From positions 868,001 to 932,000 of the forward strand of contig NC_092568.1 in NCBI RefSeq assembly GCF_037975245.1: 64,000 nucleotides of DNA, in the 5' to 3' direction. Positions within the stretch are counted from its first letter, which is position 1, and every line of letters starts with the position of its first letter. Shown piece by piece: positions 12,453-26,400 of the stretch. The notes under the pieces were generated by a model. It saw only the letters and a program-made list of their open reading frames with translations, ran no database searches and was not told the origin of the DNA. Origin of the DNA: Apostichopus japonicus (taxonomy: Eukaryota > Echinodermata > Holothuroidea > Aspidochirotida > Stichopodidae). The position numbers were made by a program, and so were the translations under genes.

Positions 12453-14174
12453 TAGGGTTGGGCGATATTTGCTTTTTAACGTCACGATAAATAGTTCAAA
12501 AATTATCGCGATATTTCGATAATTACGATAATTTTTCCTTGTTGTTTTTAGTGTGTTCGCAAACACACTAAAAACAACTGCCGATTTACCACCGGTGTTT
12601 TCGCGCAGCGAACACACCAAACCCTGTTGCGTGCGAGCATAATGGCGTGGGGTCAAGGGGCCCGCCTTGGGGCCCCAGTGGGGTTAAGGGATGGAACCCC
12701 TTGTGTGGGGTCCAGGGGCGAAGGCCCCGGAAAATTTTAGTATTTTTGCGTGTCTGGCGATAACAAACTCGCAGTTGAGGATTCAAAATACTAACAACTT
12801 TCTGAATATATAAATTGTCACGAAACTGATGAAAATTTGAAAATGACAAGTTAGAGTACTGTAGCTATATTTTGTGATAAAATGAAAAGAGATTTAATCT
12901 GTCTTACAATCTTTAAAAAGTTTAACTTACAAAACTGACGATATTATGAAAGAAACTATGTTCGACAAAGCCCCGTTTCTAGACTGCCTAACAATGAACA
13001 GCGTGCGCTATACGTACATCAGTTTACAAGTTAACTGCAGTGTTTACCCCTACTTAAATATCACGGTAGGCTACTGTACATGTGCTGCGGATTTTCCCAG
13101 GTAAATTGCCAAACAACCCCCCTAACACCTGTTTGTTAACATTTTTGGCACGTTTCCAAAAAACTTTTTATGGAGTAAACTATTTTGACTCCACTCTAGA
13201 ATTAATTAGGTCAGTCAGTAAAGGATCTGTAAAGTTATGCGAAATATTATTTTAGACGTTTAAGAAAATTTATATCCCCGTAACATTAAGGTAGGTAAAA
13301 CCATGGAGGTAAAAACACACCTCAAGCCAACCGACTCATCCGCATGAACAAAACAATATGTTCCCCATGATACACGAGGCACAGTCTATACCATACAGAC
13401 AGCACGATATCAAGGCCCCAGTAGCTACAGTATGGTCATCTTTATGAAAGTATGTCTTGCAATCCCATGTTTTAGGCCATTTGGCATGATTAACTAAATG
13501 ATAAATATTGTTTCCATGTCCTTGTAGAAAACGTCAACTTCGCAAAATACAATTAGTTGTGTTTTTGTTGTTACGTGAGATTCGTAACCAACGAAGTGGT
13601 TAGGCTATGTACTATACTCCTAACTATGGTAGGATATTTTTTTCCTTTTTTTGTGGAAATTCTAGAAAATACTTTCTCTTTCCCCCGCTTAACAGCAGAT
13701 GTGGTCGTATGGTTTATTCATAAATGGGTGTACTAGAGCCTTGTTTACATGACATTTGTTGCATTTAGCACGATATGCCAGTTTCGCGTGAATTTTTCGA
13801 AAGTATTTTGCTCGATCTTTCGTAAAATTTGAAAGGTGTACCAACTTAATGTTCGTGCACATTTGGTAATTTCTCAACTGATTTTCGAGGTTTTTTCTCT
13901 ATACAGTTAATGTTGTAAAGGACGGGTTTTTTACGAAGTTCAAAAGTCAGTAAATGAAGTTGATCAACTTTATTTTGTTTCAACTTTCTTAACCAGGGAA
14001 TGCTAGAATAAACATTTACACATAAAACGGAGAAAGGATAATCGCATTTTTATCCACACTTATTTCAAATTTCTTTCACAAGAAATTATCGTCATTTGTT
14101 CAATCCTCAAAAAATATCGTCTTGAAAAAAAATTATCGCGATAATAATAATTTTCGATATATCGCCCAACCATA
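12453..14174. mobile_element. hAT-like non-autonomous element with GGTTGGGCGATAT termini
   Basis: The left end TAGGGTTGGGCGATAT and the reverse-complemented right end TATGGTTGGGCGATAT match 15 of 16. A perfect 8-bp duplication GTAATAAC flanks it (12445-12452 and 14175-14182). Subterminal sequences are rich in ATCGCGATAA-type words. The 1,722-bp body has no transposase frame. The GGGTTGGGCGATA terminus is familiar from animal hAT families (general knowledge, not searched here). It ends about 660 bp upstream of the TIMM9 start codon. Confidence 0.87.
12541..12578. repeat. Perfect 17-bp hairpin inside the hAT-like element
   Basis: GTTGTTTTTAGTGTGTT is followed by the loop CGCA and then by its exact reverse complement. 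It sits about 90 bp inside the left end, where hAT elements often carry subterminal structure. Confidence 0.8.
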
Positions 14175-14182
14175 GTAATAAC

Positions 14183-14836
14183 CATGAACATAGCCTGCTT
14201 CAAATTGCTTTATTGCTGTTTAGACAGAGGTGTGTTGTTCCCAAAGTGACCAAGACCATGGAAGATTGAAACCTTTAATTATGCCAATAAAATCAAACAC
14301 TAAGTCTTCACTTTTGATCTCCAAGAAGGACTTTTGTTATTTGTTGCCAAGCAAATATGATAAATATGCAATGCAAGAAAAAAGAGAACTGGAGAATCAG
14401 TCAAAGCTATGATGAAGTGAAAGAGAATTTAGGGAAAGTGTTAAAATGAACAGTTCTTTTCTTTGACTTAAGTCATCCAAACAGTAAGTCAGGCTGCTGA
14501 TCTAGATTGTTTCTCATTTTCCATGTATAACAACATCAGAAGTTATTGAAGATTGTGGTTGTACAGTACAGCTCAGACAGTGCTTGATAACACATTACTG
14601 TACTTGTTTGTCCAGCTTCAGTAGTCAACCAGAACGAAAGAGATACACTGTAAGAGATTAGACAGTAAAGCTGTACGAAGAGTTAGAGGTCATGAACTCA
14701 ATGAAAAAGCAAGGTCAACTTAAGCTGAATATTGATGTTTAATTAAATAAGGTGAACATTACTTTCAAATGAAAAAAAATGGACTTGTAGTTTGTTTTTT
14801 TAAATTTGTTATAGTATGTAAAGAAGAAAACAGACA
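14183..14836. other. 5' flank of TIMM9
   Basis: Non-coding. The TIMM9 promoter and any 5' untranslated exon should lie here, but no clear TATA box or initiator can be named. Confidence 0.4.
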
Positions 14837-16384
14837 ATGGCTCAGACTCAAGGACAAGACATTGAAGTCAAGCAGGTGATTTCTTCTTATTTGATTTCTT
14901 CCTGCCAGCCCCAGCAGTTTGCTCTAGTTGAATAAGGGAGTTGTTTCCATAAGAACTCCCTGGTTGAATATCAAGAAATTATATGCGCTAAGGTGCAAGG
15001 AATGGAAAACCTGCATGACCCTCCCATCTTTGCTTCTTCACATTAGAAAATATTCATTACTCCTGAATATTATATTGTGTTATAACAGTACTTTGTTGTA
15101 TGTCCAGTTGATCACAAAACTAACAATTGCCTTATTATGTAATGTAACAGTTTGAAGTTGTATAAGAGTGGTGGAAACTAGACTTTTGGAGATCACTTTT
15201 GCCCATTGTTTTTCTGTGAATAAGGTCTGTTAATTTGAAATCAGTTGTTTTCCAATAACAGACTTAGTGATTGCATAAAAGCTTGGACCCCACATTCTGG
15301 TTACCACCCTTCTGTCCTCCCCCTCTTAAAATACATCAGCACTTTTACTCTGAATAAAGCACATTCGATTGAAATTGTATTCCTACACAAAAAAATTGTT
15401 ACATCACACTAAGTGTAACTATCGTTTCTTGACAGTTAAAAGAGTTCCTGGGTTCCTACAACCGGATGACAGAGCTGTGCTTTACAGACTGCGTTAATGA
15501 TTTCACTGCAAGGAAACCATCAGATGCTGAGGTATGTCAAGTTCTATACTATCATGTCTTCAGTAGAATGCTGAACCTAGAAATGAGATCCTTTGTCTGA
15601 GTACGAAACTAAGTATGAACGTCATTTTAATGCCAGCTAAATACTCTACAAGACAATAAGCCTAAGAGACTGAGCATGCAATGTTTGAACATGTGAATAT
15701 AGTGACTGCCATAAAAAATAAATATGTCTATAATTTGACACAGCCAGTTGCTTTCAGTGGGTTAAAATAAAATTATGTAACTGTTATGCATTTTCCAACA
15801 TATTTACTCTTTCTTCACTCAAGAAGCGACAGTATATAACTTTGTTTCAGGAAAGTATTTCTTCTTCTGTTTCCCGTAGCTCGTTGTATTTCTTTCAGAC
15901 TAAACGTTACACAATCCCTAGACTACTTCCAAAATGGTTCACTTGTTTTTCACTCAACTTTTACACAATGCAAATTTCTGAACAAATGCTATTAAGTATT
16001 TGTTCTTGCCTGACATGCTGCAATCAGCTGGCAATTAAAGTAACTACTAACTAGTCTCATCTCTTGATGACAAGTACGAGTTATGCCCAGAGCTTTGGGC
16101 TGTGGGAGACATACAAGATCAAACAGAATCAGATGTTTTAAGTGAAAATTTTAGATTTCTTATGAAATCCAAATCAACTTTGACATTAATAGTGATTTGA
16201 TGAAATTATGATAACATTTCCTGTATTGATTTATTGTGGTTCATTTTCAATACAGGTCAAATGTTCACATCTCTGTCTGGAAAAGTTCTTAAAGATGTCG
16301 CAAAGAGTAACTAATCGTTTCCAAGAGTATCAGATGCAACAGAATGAAGGTCTTCTGGCAGCCCAAAGCAAGCTAACAAGATGA
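14837..16384 (+). CDS. TIMM9: Mitochondrial import inner membrane translocase subunit Tim9
   Basis: Three coding exons: 14837-14875, 15436-15531 and 16256-16384, joined in phase 0 with GT-AG introns of 560 and 724 bp. They give an 87-residue protein (human TIMM9 has 89). The start (MAQTQGQDIEVKQ) matches the human N terminus in position and has a purine at -3 and G at +4. The twin CX3C motifs of small TIM chaperones are present: CFTDC in exon 2 and CSHLC in exon 3, followed by LKMSQRVTNRFQEYQ. In the family, Tim9-Tim10 hexamers escort hydrophobic carrier precursors across the intermembrane space to the TIM22 complex, and the four cysteines form two disulfides. The first intron position follows the residues equivalent to human IKQ. 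An AATAAA at 17262-17267 could end a long 3' UTR. Nothing looks broken. Confidence 0.96.
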
Positions 16385-19300
16385 TGAAGCAAGATAAAAA
16401 AAAGGTCTTTGGAAAGACGCAATTATGAGAGTGAGGACAACCTACCAGATGTTGGTTCAAAGAAGAACAGTGGGAATGATTGATGAACTCTCATTCAATC
16501 TGGAAGCAATTTCATACATCAGAGATTTGTATGTTGAACTGGAGAGCTAGCTTCAAGATTGAAATTCAGTCTTCAATTGTCCGGTTAAGGATTTCTTGCT
16601 GGGATATATTATGTGTGTTAAAACGATTAAAAATGATGAAAATGAACACCTAAATTTCGGGAACAGTTCGGGGCATTTCGTGAACGTAACAGTTGGATTG
16701 GGGCACCTTCACTGACTGTTTAAATCAAATAGTCACTGATAAGAGAAGACAATTTTTAGACACTACTATCTTGTTCCTAACTCAACGTATGGTTGTTAAG
16801 ATATTCCAGTCAATGACTCATAAATGTACTTTAATATGTGGTCTACGATATTATTGTGGATTGTATATCATTTCTCTAGATAATATAATACATCTGTGAT
16901 AATTTGTACCGGTAGCTATCAGTGAACCCAGACTAACCCAACTGCAACATATACCTCTTCTACTTGCTTTCTGTTAATTGGAGTAAGCTTAAGTTATGTG
17001 CATTCACAATAAGAAATATATTGTACATGACTACTCAATTGAGTGGGTCAGGACTGTTATGCGCCACAATTCCAATCTCGTCAGGAACTGGTTAGTTTGA
17101 AACTAAAATTGAGCGGTGGTGTACAGTACCTTGTAATGCGCATACTTGTGTTGATTTGGACAATTTCACAGTATTGTGTACAAACTATGTGACCTTTCTG
17201 ATAATTGAAAGAACCATGTTATATATTTAACTCAAGCCTTCTTGTAAACTATCAAATTGCAAATAAATGAAAGATTGGCATACATCATATGCTCAAATCG
17301 TATTTATTTTTCATGTTCAGTATAAAATTCTCATATTTATAGTAAATATTTCATAATTTTGCATACCAATAGACATACTTTTTACTCTCTTTTTTTTGGC
17401 ATGCAGTGCAGTGTATCTGTGAATAGAATTGATTATATAAAATATAGATTAAATGGACTGCGATTAAATTCTAGTTGTAAAATTATAAGAAAAATTTAAA
17501 AATACAAAATATAAAAAAAAAGGTGAAACTTATTACAAAAAGTAAACAAATGATATAATTCCCACAAAATGCTTCTTCACCCTTAATAACAATATTCATT
17601 GGTTTATGTGCAATATTAAAGACAAAACTTAGCCTACCCAACCTTAGAACCAGGCGCTTGATAACATTTAGTAAAGATTTGGGTAACTTAAATAGGAATG
17701 TCGTAATGTCTCAATTTTTTTTATTTTGGTGATGCCATGACTATTTTTGACAGTTTTGTTACCCTTATCACTTTTGAGACATTTAAAACAAAAAACTATC
17801 ATAATCTGTGAGAGTGGTGACTTCATAAAATGTGCGCCAAGTAGGACACAACACAGACTCACAAAACATAAATCTGAAACAGTCTAGTCAATCTATGTGA
17901 GGCAGTCCTCTGCACTTTCTGATTGCAACTTAAAATAAACCTTTGGTTTCATTCAGATCTGATGATCAAGTCTTTCATTTAGTATTAATAATTAATGTTT
18001 TCACACATAAAAGAGATAAAAAACATTCATTGACATTTCATTCTGGTGACACTTAATAGGACATCAAGATTGGCACCAACTTTTAGCACGTTTTAGAAGT
18101 TTTCAAAACTTGACATACTTTGAGGTTCTGATCCTCGAAAATTATTCCCAGACATTTAGGATCGTTAGAATTAGACAATTAAAGATCACGTGTAGATAAT
18201 TGTAGTAAATATGTTTGTGAAACTTTAGTTCATGGGTGACCATTATTGGAGCATGGGTGACCATTATTGGATTTCTAGCATATTTGGTGGCAGTATTGAT
18301 GACCTTTAACCTTCCTACTTTATATAAATAGATGCAACTCACATATTCATATATATTTATTATATCTTACAACCATAAGGCTTTAACTTTCATTGCTGTC
18401 CAATTTATTTAAATAACACAAATTTTATAACCTGTTTTCTTTATAACATGATTCAGTAGTCTTGAATTTCATCAAGATATCCAAGCCATTTACAGAAGCT
18501 GAATATATTAGCATTGTGTATCACAAAAAGCATTGCACTGTAACTTAATAATTTTACACTGTAACATGATGAAGACGATACTGTAAAGAAATGCCTTGTA
18601 AAGATATTACCAGATTTGCACGCTACCATTTGAGCAAATCTTTAAAGCTCGACTGAGGCAGGAAGGAAAGGAATTTGTTAATATGTAAGAAAGTGTCCTT
18701 CTTAACTTTTACACTGTTCACATATATAAAATTAGAACTAGCCATCCACACATCTGAAGTTAAGATCAGGGAATAAATTATCCAATATCGCAAAATGCTA
18801 TTCAAAAATGGGCAAATTGTTGCACAAAGATGCATGGCAGTTTTGTACACAGAGACCATAGTATATTATACTAGTCAAAGGTCAGAACCTTCACCATTGC
18901 TACACAAAGTTTGAACACCAAATTATTCTCTGAAGATGTACTGGTAGCTTCTTTTGGAAATTTGTGTTCTAACAGACAAGTGTGAAATAGTATGGATATC
19001 TTTTTACTTGAAAATATGAACACCTTTGAGAAACTTGCATCTACTAAATTGTAATTTAGCACCTGGTGAAACAGAGTCATCAAGTTACATGTGCAAGGGC
19101 GATTCTGTAAGGTTAACTCTTCCTACATATATTAAAACGTACTACATTTTATAGTCGTTATTTGTCATATAATTTGCCTCTCATTTGGAGAGGCAGGCAG
19201 GCAGGTGTAATCTCTGGAAACTTGCTATCCTACTCATCTTTACCCATCCTCACACTGGTACACTGGTTACACCACTCTCTTGTATGCTATAACCAGGGGT

Positions 19301-20465
19301 AAAGCTTGGTCACCTCTGATATGGAAAACTAACGGTTGGATCCAGGGGGAGGACCCATTCTCCCCACTCCCACCACCCCTATGGAGAACTTATCTTTGGC
19401 ACTAAAAATGACTTCTTTTTTTTAAAGTATGTAATGGAAAATTTAGGGTTCATTTGTACCTATATTTTCTTATGGAATGCTGTTATGGGTGTAATGTCAG
19501 TATCTACCTACACTTGTCCAGTCTGCGCCCATCTTCAGAGGAGTCCTGGTTCGGCCCCTGACTAGCCTACTGCCACCAATATAGATGATCTTTTATACAT
19601 TGTTTAGAAATACAAACTTGAGAATGCTGATACAGAGATATTTCTGTTTACAATTAGTGACAATTTTAATAACAGTAGTGGTACTGTACAAAACAAAATA
19701 TGCATCTATTTTCCCTTATAATAAATAATTTTATTAATATTTTTTAAGGTTAATATATTAATAATTATTAACAAAAATAATTACTATTACATTTTCCCTT
19801 ATTAAAGTACAATTCTAAAGCATATATAAAGCATATATATTAAGCACTTATAGTTAAATTTTCAATAATTGATAAGTACAAGTCACCAAAAATAAGTCAA
19901 AAATTTCATGTTGGAAATGATTGCTGGAATGTTTCAAATGTTTCAAAAGTACTTGAGGTTTCCTCAAAAGATTGAAAAGGATGCTAACATCAGACAAATA
20001 AATCTCTCAGTGAGTAAAACCAAATGCTCAGCGAGTGGCAAGAAAAAGTCTAAAACTTATGTTTTTTTTTTACCTCATGTGATCTTTCATGTGTATTCCT
20101 GAGATCGGAATTACTAAATCAAGTTGAAACAAGTGAATGTCAAGTTGTGAAATGTGAATCAAATTGTGGCAGATTTAAGTCATGTTGAAATCTATAACCC
20201 TCCTCGGTGTTGATTAATAATTTTTAGCTTTCTAAAACTTGCTAAAAAGTCTTCAAAATTACTCTCATGTACGTCATTGCCGATCAATTTATTCCCACAC
20301 ATTGATGAGGGTTCAGCTATATGATCAAATGTCCTCAATGAGATGAAATTCCTTTTTGGTGTGGTTGAAGAATCCATGTTATTGACGTCTATGCATGAGT
20401 CACCATTACTTGAGTATATTTAAGTATATTTAGCGCCAACACTGATAACCTTAATCAACGCTATT
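16385..20465. other. Convergent intergenic region (TIMM9 3' side / RAB gene 3' side)
   Basis: AT-rich non-coding DNA that must contain both 3' UTRs. A 21-bp direct duplication (CATGGGTGACCATTATTGGA) occurs at about 18231-18270. AT-only tracts occur around 19720-19870. A possible MITE-like patch with CAGGGG ends at 19290-19550 lacks a target duplication, so it is not called. No other gene seen. Confidence 0.45.
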
Positions 20466-23400
20466 TTACCCACAACATTGATCCTTCATCTTATTCACAG
20501 CTGTTTTCTCATAATCAACAATTTCAAAGTACTCCTTATCCTGATGCAGTGATATGTGCTCCTGGGGCAGGACATTCTCACTTGTTAATTTCAGAATATT
20601 TTCCACAAGAAAATGCATTGCTTCATCTGTAAAGAGAGGAGGCGAGTAAAATGAAAATTTTCACAAAAGTTGAAAAACAATACTACCGAGATACCTGCAA
20701 CATTCAACTCTCCCCAAGAGGCATGAAAAGGTTAAATTGTGGACACACTTTGTGGGAAGCAGAGGAGGGAAGGGATGAAAAGGGCCAAATGGGGTTCACC
20801 TTTCACCCCTATCATTAAATATGGCAAAGGTATTGCATCATTCAACTAAAATAAAATTATTTTGTATCAAGGCATGTAACAAGGTATGTCGAGTTTGGGA
20901 CGTTTTCCTCCTGCTTTACATTACACATGCCCCCCCCCCCCCCTTAACCGGGTAACACCAATAACAATGTGTATGAGAGCCCAAGAAAAGTCACTTGAAC
21001 GACTTGCATCACAGTTTTTGCTTTTCAAGAACATTTCAGATTGGAGCCAACTATTGGATGTAATAATATAAATGTAAATGGTACCTAAATAGATTCATGC
21101 TTAGATTTAATATGAAAGGGAAATAAACATTAAAAGACAGCATTTGGATTCCTAGTACATTTCATTTTTCAGCTAACTAGTAACCAAAAAAGCTTATTTT
21201 CTTGCAGAGATACAGTCTTATTGTATTTAAAACCACAGACCGTGGGAATAAAATTTCACTCACCAACATTAACATCATTTTTTGCAGAAGTTGCAAACCA
21301 TCCCAGGAAGTTTTGTTGAGTACAAAATTGATTCAAGGCAGTGTCATCGATTGAAATATCCCCGAGATCACACTGAGAATATCAAAACAGAATTGTACTT
21401 TCATCAATAATTAGAAGATTGGGTTAGGGTTAATACCTGTCCTAGTGCCTGTACTAATTTAGGGTAAATATCTGTCAATCATGGAATTGTTATTAAAAAA
21501 AAATTTAAAAAATTCTGACCAGACTCTTGATTTCCTGTAACAATGTGGTATGCATTTTATGTAATTAAATTGACTATACATGATATTAACACTGGGAAAG
21601 ATGAACATGAGTATCAGCAGATAGCAAAATTACTACTAAAATAGCAGTGGATAAGAAAACATGGTTATAAAGTAAGAAATGCACACACATGAAACAAGCT
21701 AAACTTTTCGACTATGTACATGTTTTGAGAAAAAAAATATATTTGCAGCTAATGTTTGATGCCAAAATACTTTCGAGATTGGATTCCCCATGCTCATAGT
21801 GTCGGGGAGTGGGGGGGGGGGAGACGGGCGACAAGCCTGATCAAGCTCCTGCAGGTTACCAAAACAGACTATTAAATATTAAGACATTGGTAAGGGTAAG
21901 AAGACAAGCAATATACACTGAATGGAAGCTTAAAAACTACAACAAGGGAAGCTTAAATACTGGGAGGCTGCTCCAGACCAGGAAATCCCACCCTCCAGGG
22001 TGGAGAACTAGGCTGGGAAAAAGAAAAAGATAAAAAAAATCCCTATTTTCCTCCCTGCATCCGTCTCTGATAAGACCAAGATGGCCAACAATGATAAGGA
22101 CAAAGTCATAGTGAGAAATGGTTCACACACACCGTTTGATGTTACTAACCTTGTTAGCTAAGAGTAGTACTGGAATTGGCTGTTCATTGGCTAACATTAC
22201 TTTCTGATTAACATCATCAATCCACTGAAAGCGAGAAAATGAGAGATAAATTAATTGCCTCATTAGGTATCAACATAATAACGTACTCTGTGAAACAGCA
22301 ATGTTTGTAAAATGCCATTCACAATTGATTAAAAAAAACTAATAATTTTCAAGAGCATTGGTTTTCTGAGAAAAAAAATGCCACATTTTGGTCAAAGTTT
22401 CAATATGAGAAACTTTCAAAGATCATGACAACACACACTTCTTTCCTTTTTTCTCCCCTTCTTTGTAAACAAAACGACAAAATGAGTTTACAGCAGCTGT
22501 TATTAGGACTTGAGACAGATCTTATTTAAATCACCAGAGTTAACATATGTCATGTTATAATATTATATTATATTATCTAGTAATATTTGAAGCTCTCTTC
22601 GTGATATGGTTGCAAACCAGTGACTCCGCTAAAACTAGTCCGGCACAGCTATGATGATTCTAATGGAGTCATGCAGTGACTCCAGCCAGTCTCACTTTGT
22701 TTCTTAAAAAAATATAACAGAATCTCAGGACAAAACCTAAAGCTGTAGCCCTTATCAAAACTTGAAGCATTATGATATTTTCGGCACAGAACAGTATCAC
22801 CATGTCTATGGGGAGATTGTATACAAAACACTGCATACAACTGATCCACATAAAATTTAACAAATTTGGTACTATGTGAATTCATAATCAAACATGAATT
22901 GAACTTTGAACTACATTTATCATACTCATGTATCAAGTGTGTGTTCTGTATGGATGTCTGCAGCTGACTCGGTAAATCAGGGGTTCAGTAAAGTATCAGA
23001 AATCTAAGAAGGCATTTTCTTGATTAATTACCACATCTAATTTGAAAGAAAGACAAATATTTGTTTAGCTGAGCCAAACAAGTTTATAACTATAGCTTGC
23101 TATTGAAACCTTTAGATTCTAGGTCCTTGTTGACATGGACTTTTATGGCTATTGGAAATGGGATCACTCTTAAATATTTGGTTCTTTTGGGGTCCGATGC
23201 ATAAGGTTTCTTTGGCTTTGGGGAATGTATTAAAGATGCCAGGGGTTTTCCAGTATTTCTGGCATTATTGCTGTCAATGACATTGTTGTTCAACAGTTTT
23301 TGTGAGAATTTAGAAGTAATAAAATAAAATACCTTTATTACAGAGTCAAATGTGGCAGGTCTGCAAAAAGAAGGAGGTCATAAATAAATATGCATAAAAT

Positions 23401-26400
23401 GGATGAAAATCAGAAAAGGCATGTTAGAAAAAAATAACAAACTTGCAATGAAAAAACTATGTTTTCAATTTTGTTCTTTGCATTAAAAAAAGGAAGAAAA
23501 AATGCTTTCAGACACAGATTTGAAAATGTAACTACTTAAGCTGAGGGATTGTTGCCTACATAAACCCCTCTAACATCAGTATACACCAACTCTTCCCCTC
23601 TCCCCTCCCCTCCCCTATCCGATGCCCTTTCCAAAATGTCAAAAGGAGAATGGCTAGCATACTTTCGAAACTCCTAAATGTGTAGGTAAACTGAGTTGTA
23701 GAGGTCTCATGCTTATAATTTGATAAACTTTTCTTTTTCACAGATTATTTGCTTCACCCAGTAATCCTTTCTTATTTATTAGTTAATAACAACAATTCAA
23801 TAGCCATAGTTATTTATGATATCTTACCTTGATAAGTCAAACATGATAATGGCAGCAATTCTGTAACCAAGAAGAAACACAAAATGAAAAAAAAATGTCT
23901 TATTACTTTGCAGTTTAATCTAAAGGCATTCCAACCTAACAATTATCACACCTAACATGGGATGATTCTTGTTCTAAGAGGGAGCTATCACCAGTTACAC
24001 TTTCTACGTGTTATTGTTACATATATATTTTGGTATTTTGAAGTGTACAATTTATTACTTAACCCCTTTTTATTTCAATATTATTACTGTACGCAAATTG
24101 ATATAAGATGCAATATATTATCCATATTATCGATAGCTTCAGTATACGATTCCTTGTGCCAATAATTTATGTCTCGATCATGTTTGGAAGACAATTTTCA
24201 TCCAAAAGTCAGTCTGGAGAGTAACTCCTGTTTTTGATCAAAAGACGTAAAAAACAATCAGGTACATCAAAGCCTCGATACTTGTGGCAATATAATATTT
24301 GTTTAGATGAAATCAAGATACTTACGCATATTTGTAATATACCCTGGTCATATGTCCAAATCTTTCATGGCCAGCTATGTCCCTGGTAAAAAAAAATTGT
24401 ATTTAAAGACAAATGAGATTTAACATTAAAGCTCTGTTCTGCAATCCTATATAAAACACTGATTAATATCCAACCCGATGACCAATATCCTCACTTTAAG
24501 AGCTATATCCTTACTTTAAGAGCTAACAGGTCACCTACAACCCAACTACTATCACAAATGACTCTCCAGTTGTAGGTTTATAAGCTGACAGACCTAGATT
24601 TTGTCAACAAAGCAAGCCTGCCTCAATGTCAGAGTTAACACTGTCACTTTTGAGTGTTTTCGGTCTTTGTGAAAGATTTAAATCCTGTGGAAGTTTTACA
24701 TCATCATAATAATGCAATCGTAGGAAACATGACGGCACTGAAAGAGATCACTGACAGGATCTTCTTCTAAAGAAAAACTTAATGAACAGGTTAAGGACTA
24801 TTAAGGATTAACACATGAATGATTCAAGCGTGAATTAAAAGCTTACCTCTTTAAGAAAGCACTTTATTTTTAGACATTTCTTGACTGTTTGACTATGTAT
24901 GTACTTAATATTTTTATCTTTATTTTTATTTTTTTATTTTATTTTTTTGTACAGCGCCACTGAATGTACTTTTTCTCGCTTTATAAGTTAATAAACATGA
25001 ACACTAGACAAGATAGACAGACAACAAATTGGACCAATGGACGATGGATATAGTAAAAAATAGACTGAAATAAAGAAGATGAAAGGACTACAGAGATTCT
25101 TAAGATGTTTCAGATTTACTGTACAATTTAAAAAAAATCCCACTTTCTAGACAAGAACTAAAGTGTGAACATGTAGAACTATTTTCTAAATATTTTGGGA
25201 TCATGGAAAGCTATTCCTGTTCCACTTAAACTGAAATAACATCAAACATATAATCTCTTAAATAGTTGACTTTAATGCTGAGATAATTGAATTGAAAAGG
25301 GGGGGGGGGGGGGGAAACAGAGTGTGATTGTTAATTGTCACTCACCATAACTGTAAATTAACCTTTGTATTCTCATTCCAATCAATTGTTTTCAGACAAA
25401 AGTCGACACCTATGGTGAGTTTGTAGTTAGGTGAAAATGTACCTTGGAGAGGAAGAAAAAATACCATGGAAACAGATCACACATAATCATACATAATCAC
25501 ACAATCATAATCACACAAATCATAATCAATCATAATCACACAAATCATAATCAATCATAATCACACAAATTAGGAGGTCACTGTAAGACTCACTAATGCA
25601 ACCTTGGCTAATATATACACATGAATAAATTAAACTAAGCAATATACCATTTTACAGTCAATTAACATTAATGTGAATCAACATTACATTGGAATGCTGT
25701 GCAAATCCAAAAGTGACACTGGTTTGCCTAGGTGACATCTGTAGATATCTTCCCCACCAGGGAAAGGGGTTGAAGGAAAGAAGAAGGGAGGTGGCAATGA
25801 GGAGAAGGGGCCAGGAACCGATTTTAGACCTGAAATTTAAAATGATCCTCCAATGTGAAGACAAAGACTGATATCTCCCGCCTTCTGTATTAATACTGTG
25901 GGGGGGGGGGGGTTGGGAGTGGTTGGAGAGGGGAAGATTGTCCTCTACCCCATAATCTCCTATGCCAGTGAATTTTCCCTCACTTTTTCAGCAAATTTTT
26001 TATCAATTTTGTCTGCAAATAACTTGCAATTCCCAGAACAGGGATCCTGGAAACTTAAACACACTGCAGTTCTGAGAATATATAAATAACTTTGAAATGC
26101 TTCAGTTGGTGTTTGTAAAGCTCAATTATTATTTCTAGTTGTTTATTTCCTTTCATTTATGCAGCAGTCTGGTATCCTATTCCAGATTTGTATTTGTATT
26201 TCTGGGTGGCTATGAGAAATATTTTGCAAAAGAAACAACTTTTTCCAATCAGTACATCAACTTTAACTTAGTAGTTTGAATGAAGTCAAACAAACTAACT
26301 TACCTTCTGTGTATCTTCTTATAATGGAAGTCTGAGCAAATGAACGTAGAGAGACAGCAGGAAATGAAAATTAGTAGCCATTACAAAATCAACTTATTTA

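Noticed and set aside
19290..19555. Possible MITE with CAGGGG ends
   Set aside because: The inverted match is only a few bases and the flanks (GCTATAAC and ACTAGCCT) do not form a duplication.
20192..20377. 61-codon minus-strand frame just downstream of the RAB stop
   Set aside because: It lies in the expected 3' UTR, has no splice or start context beyond chance, and no recognisable product.
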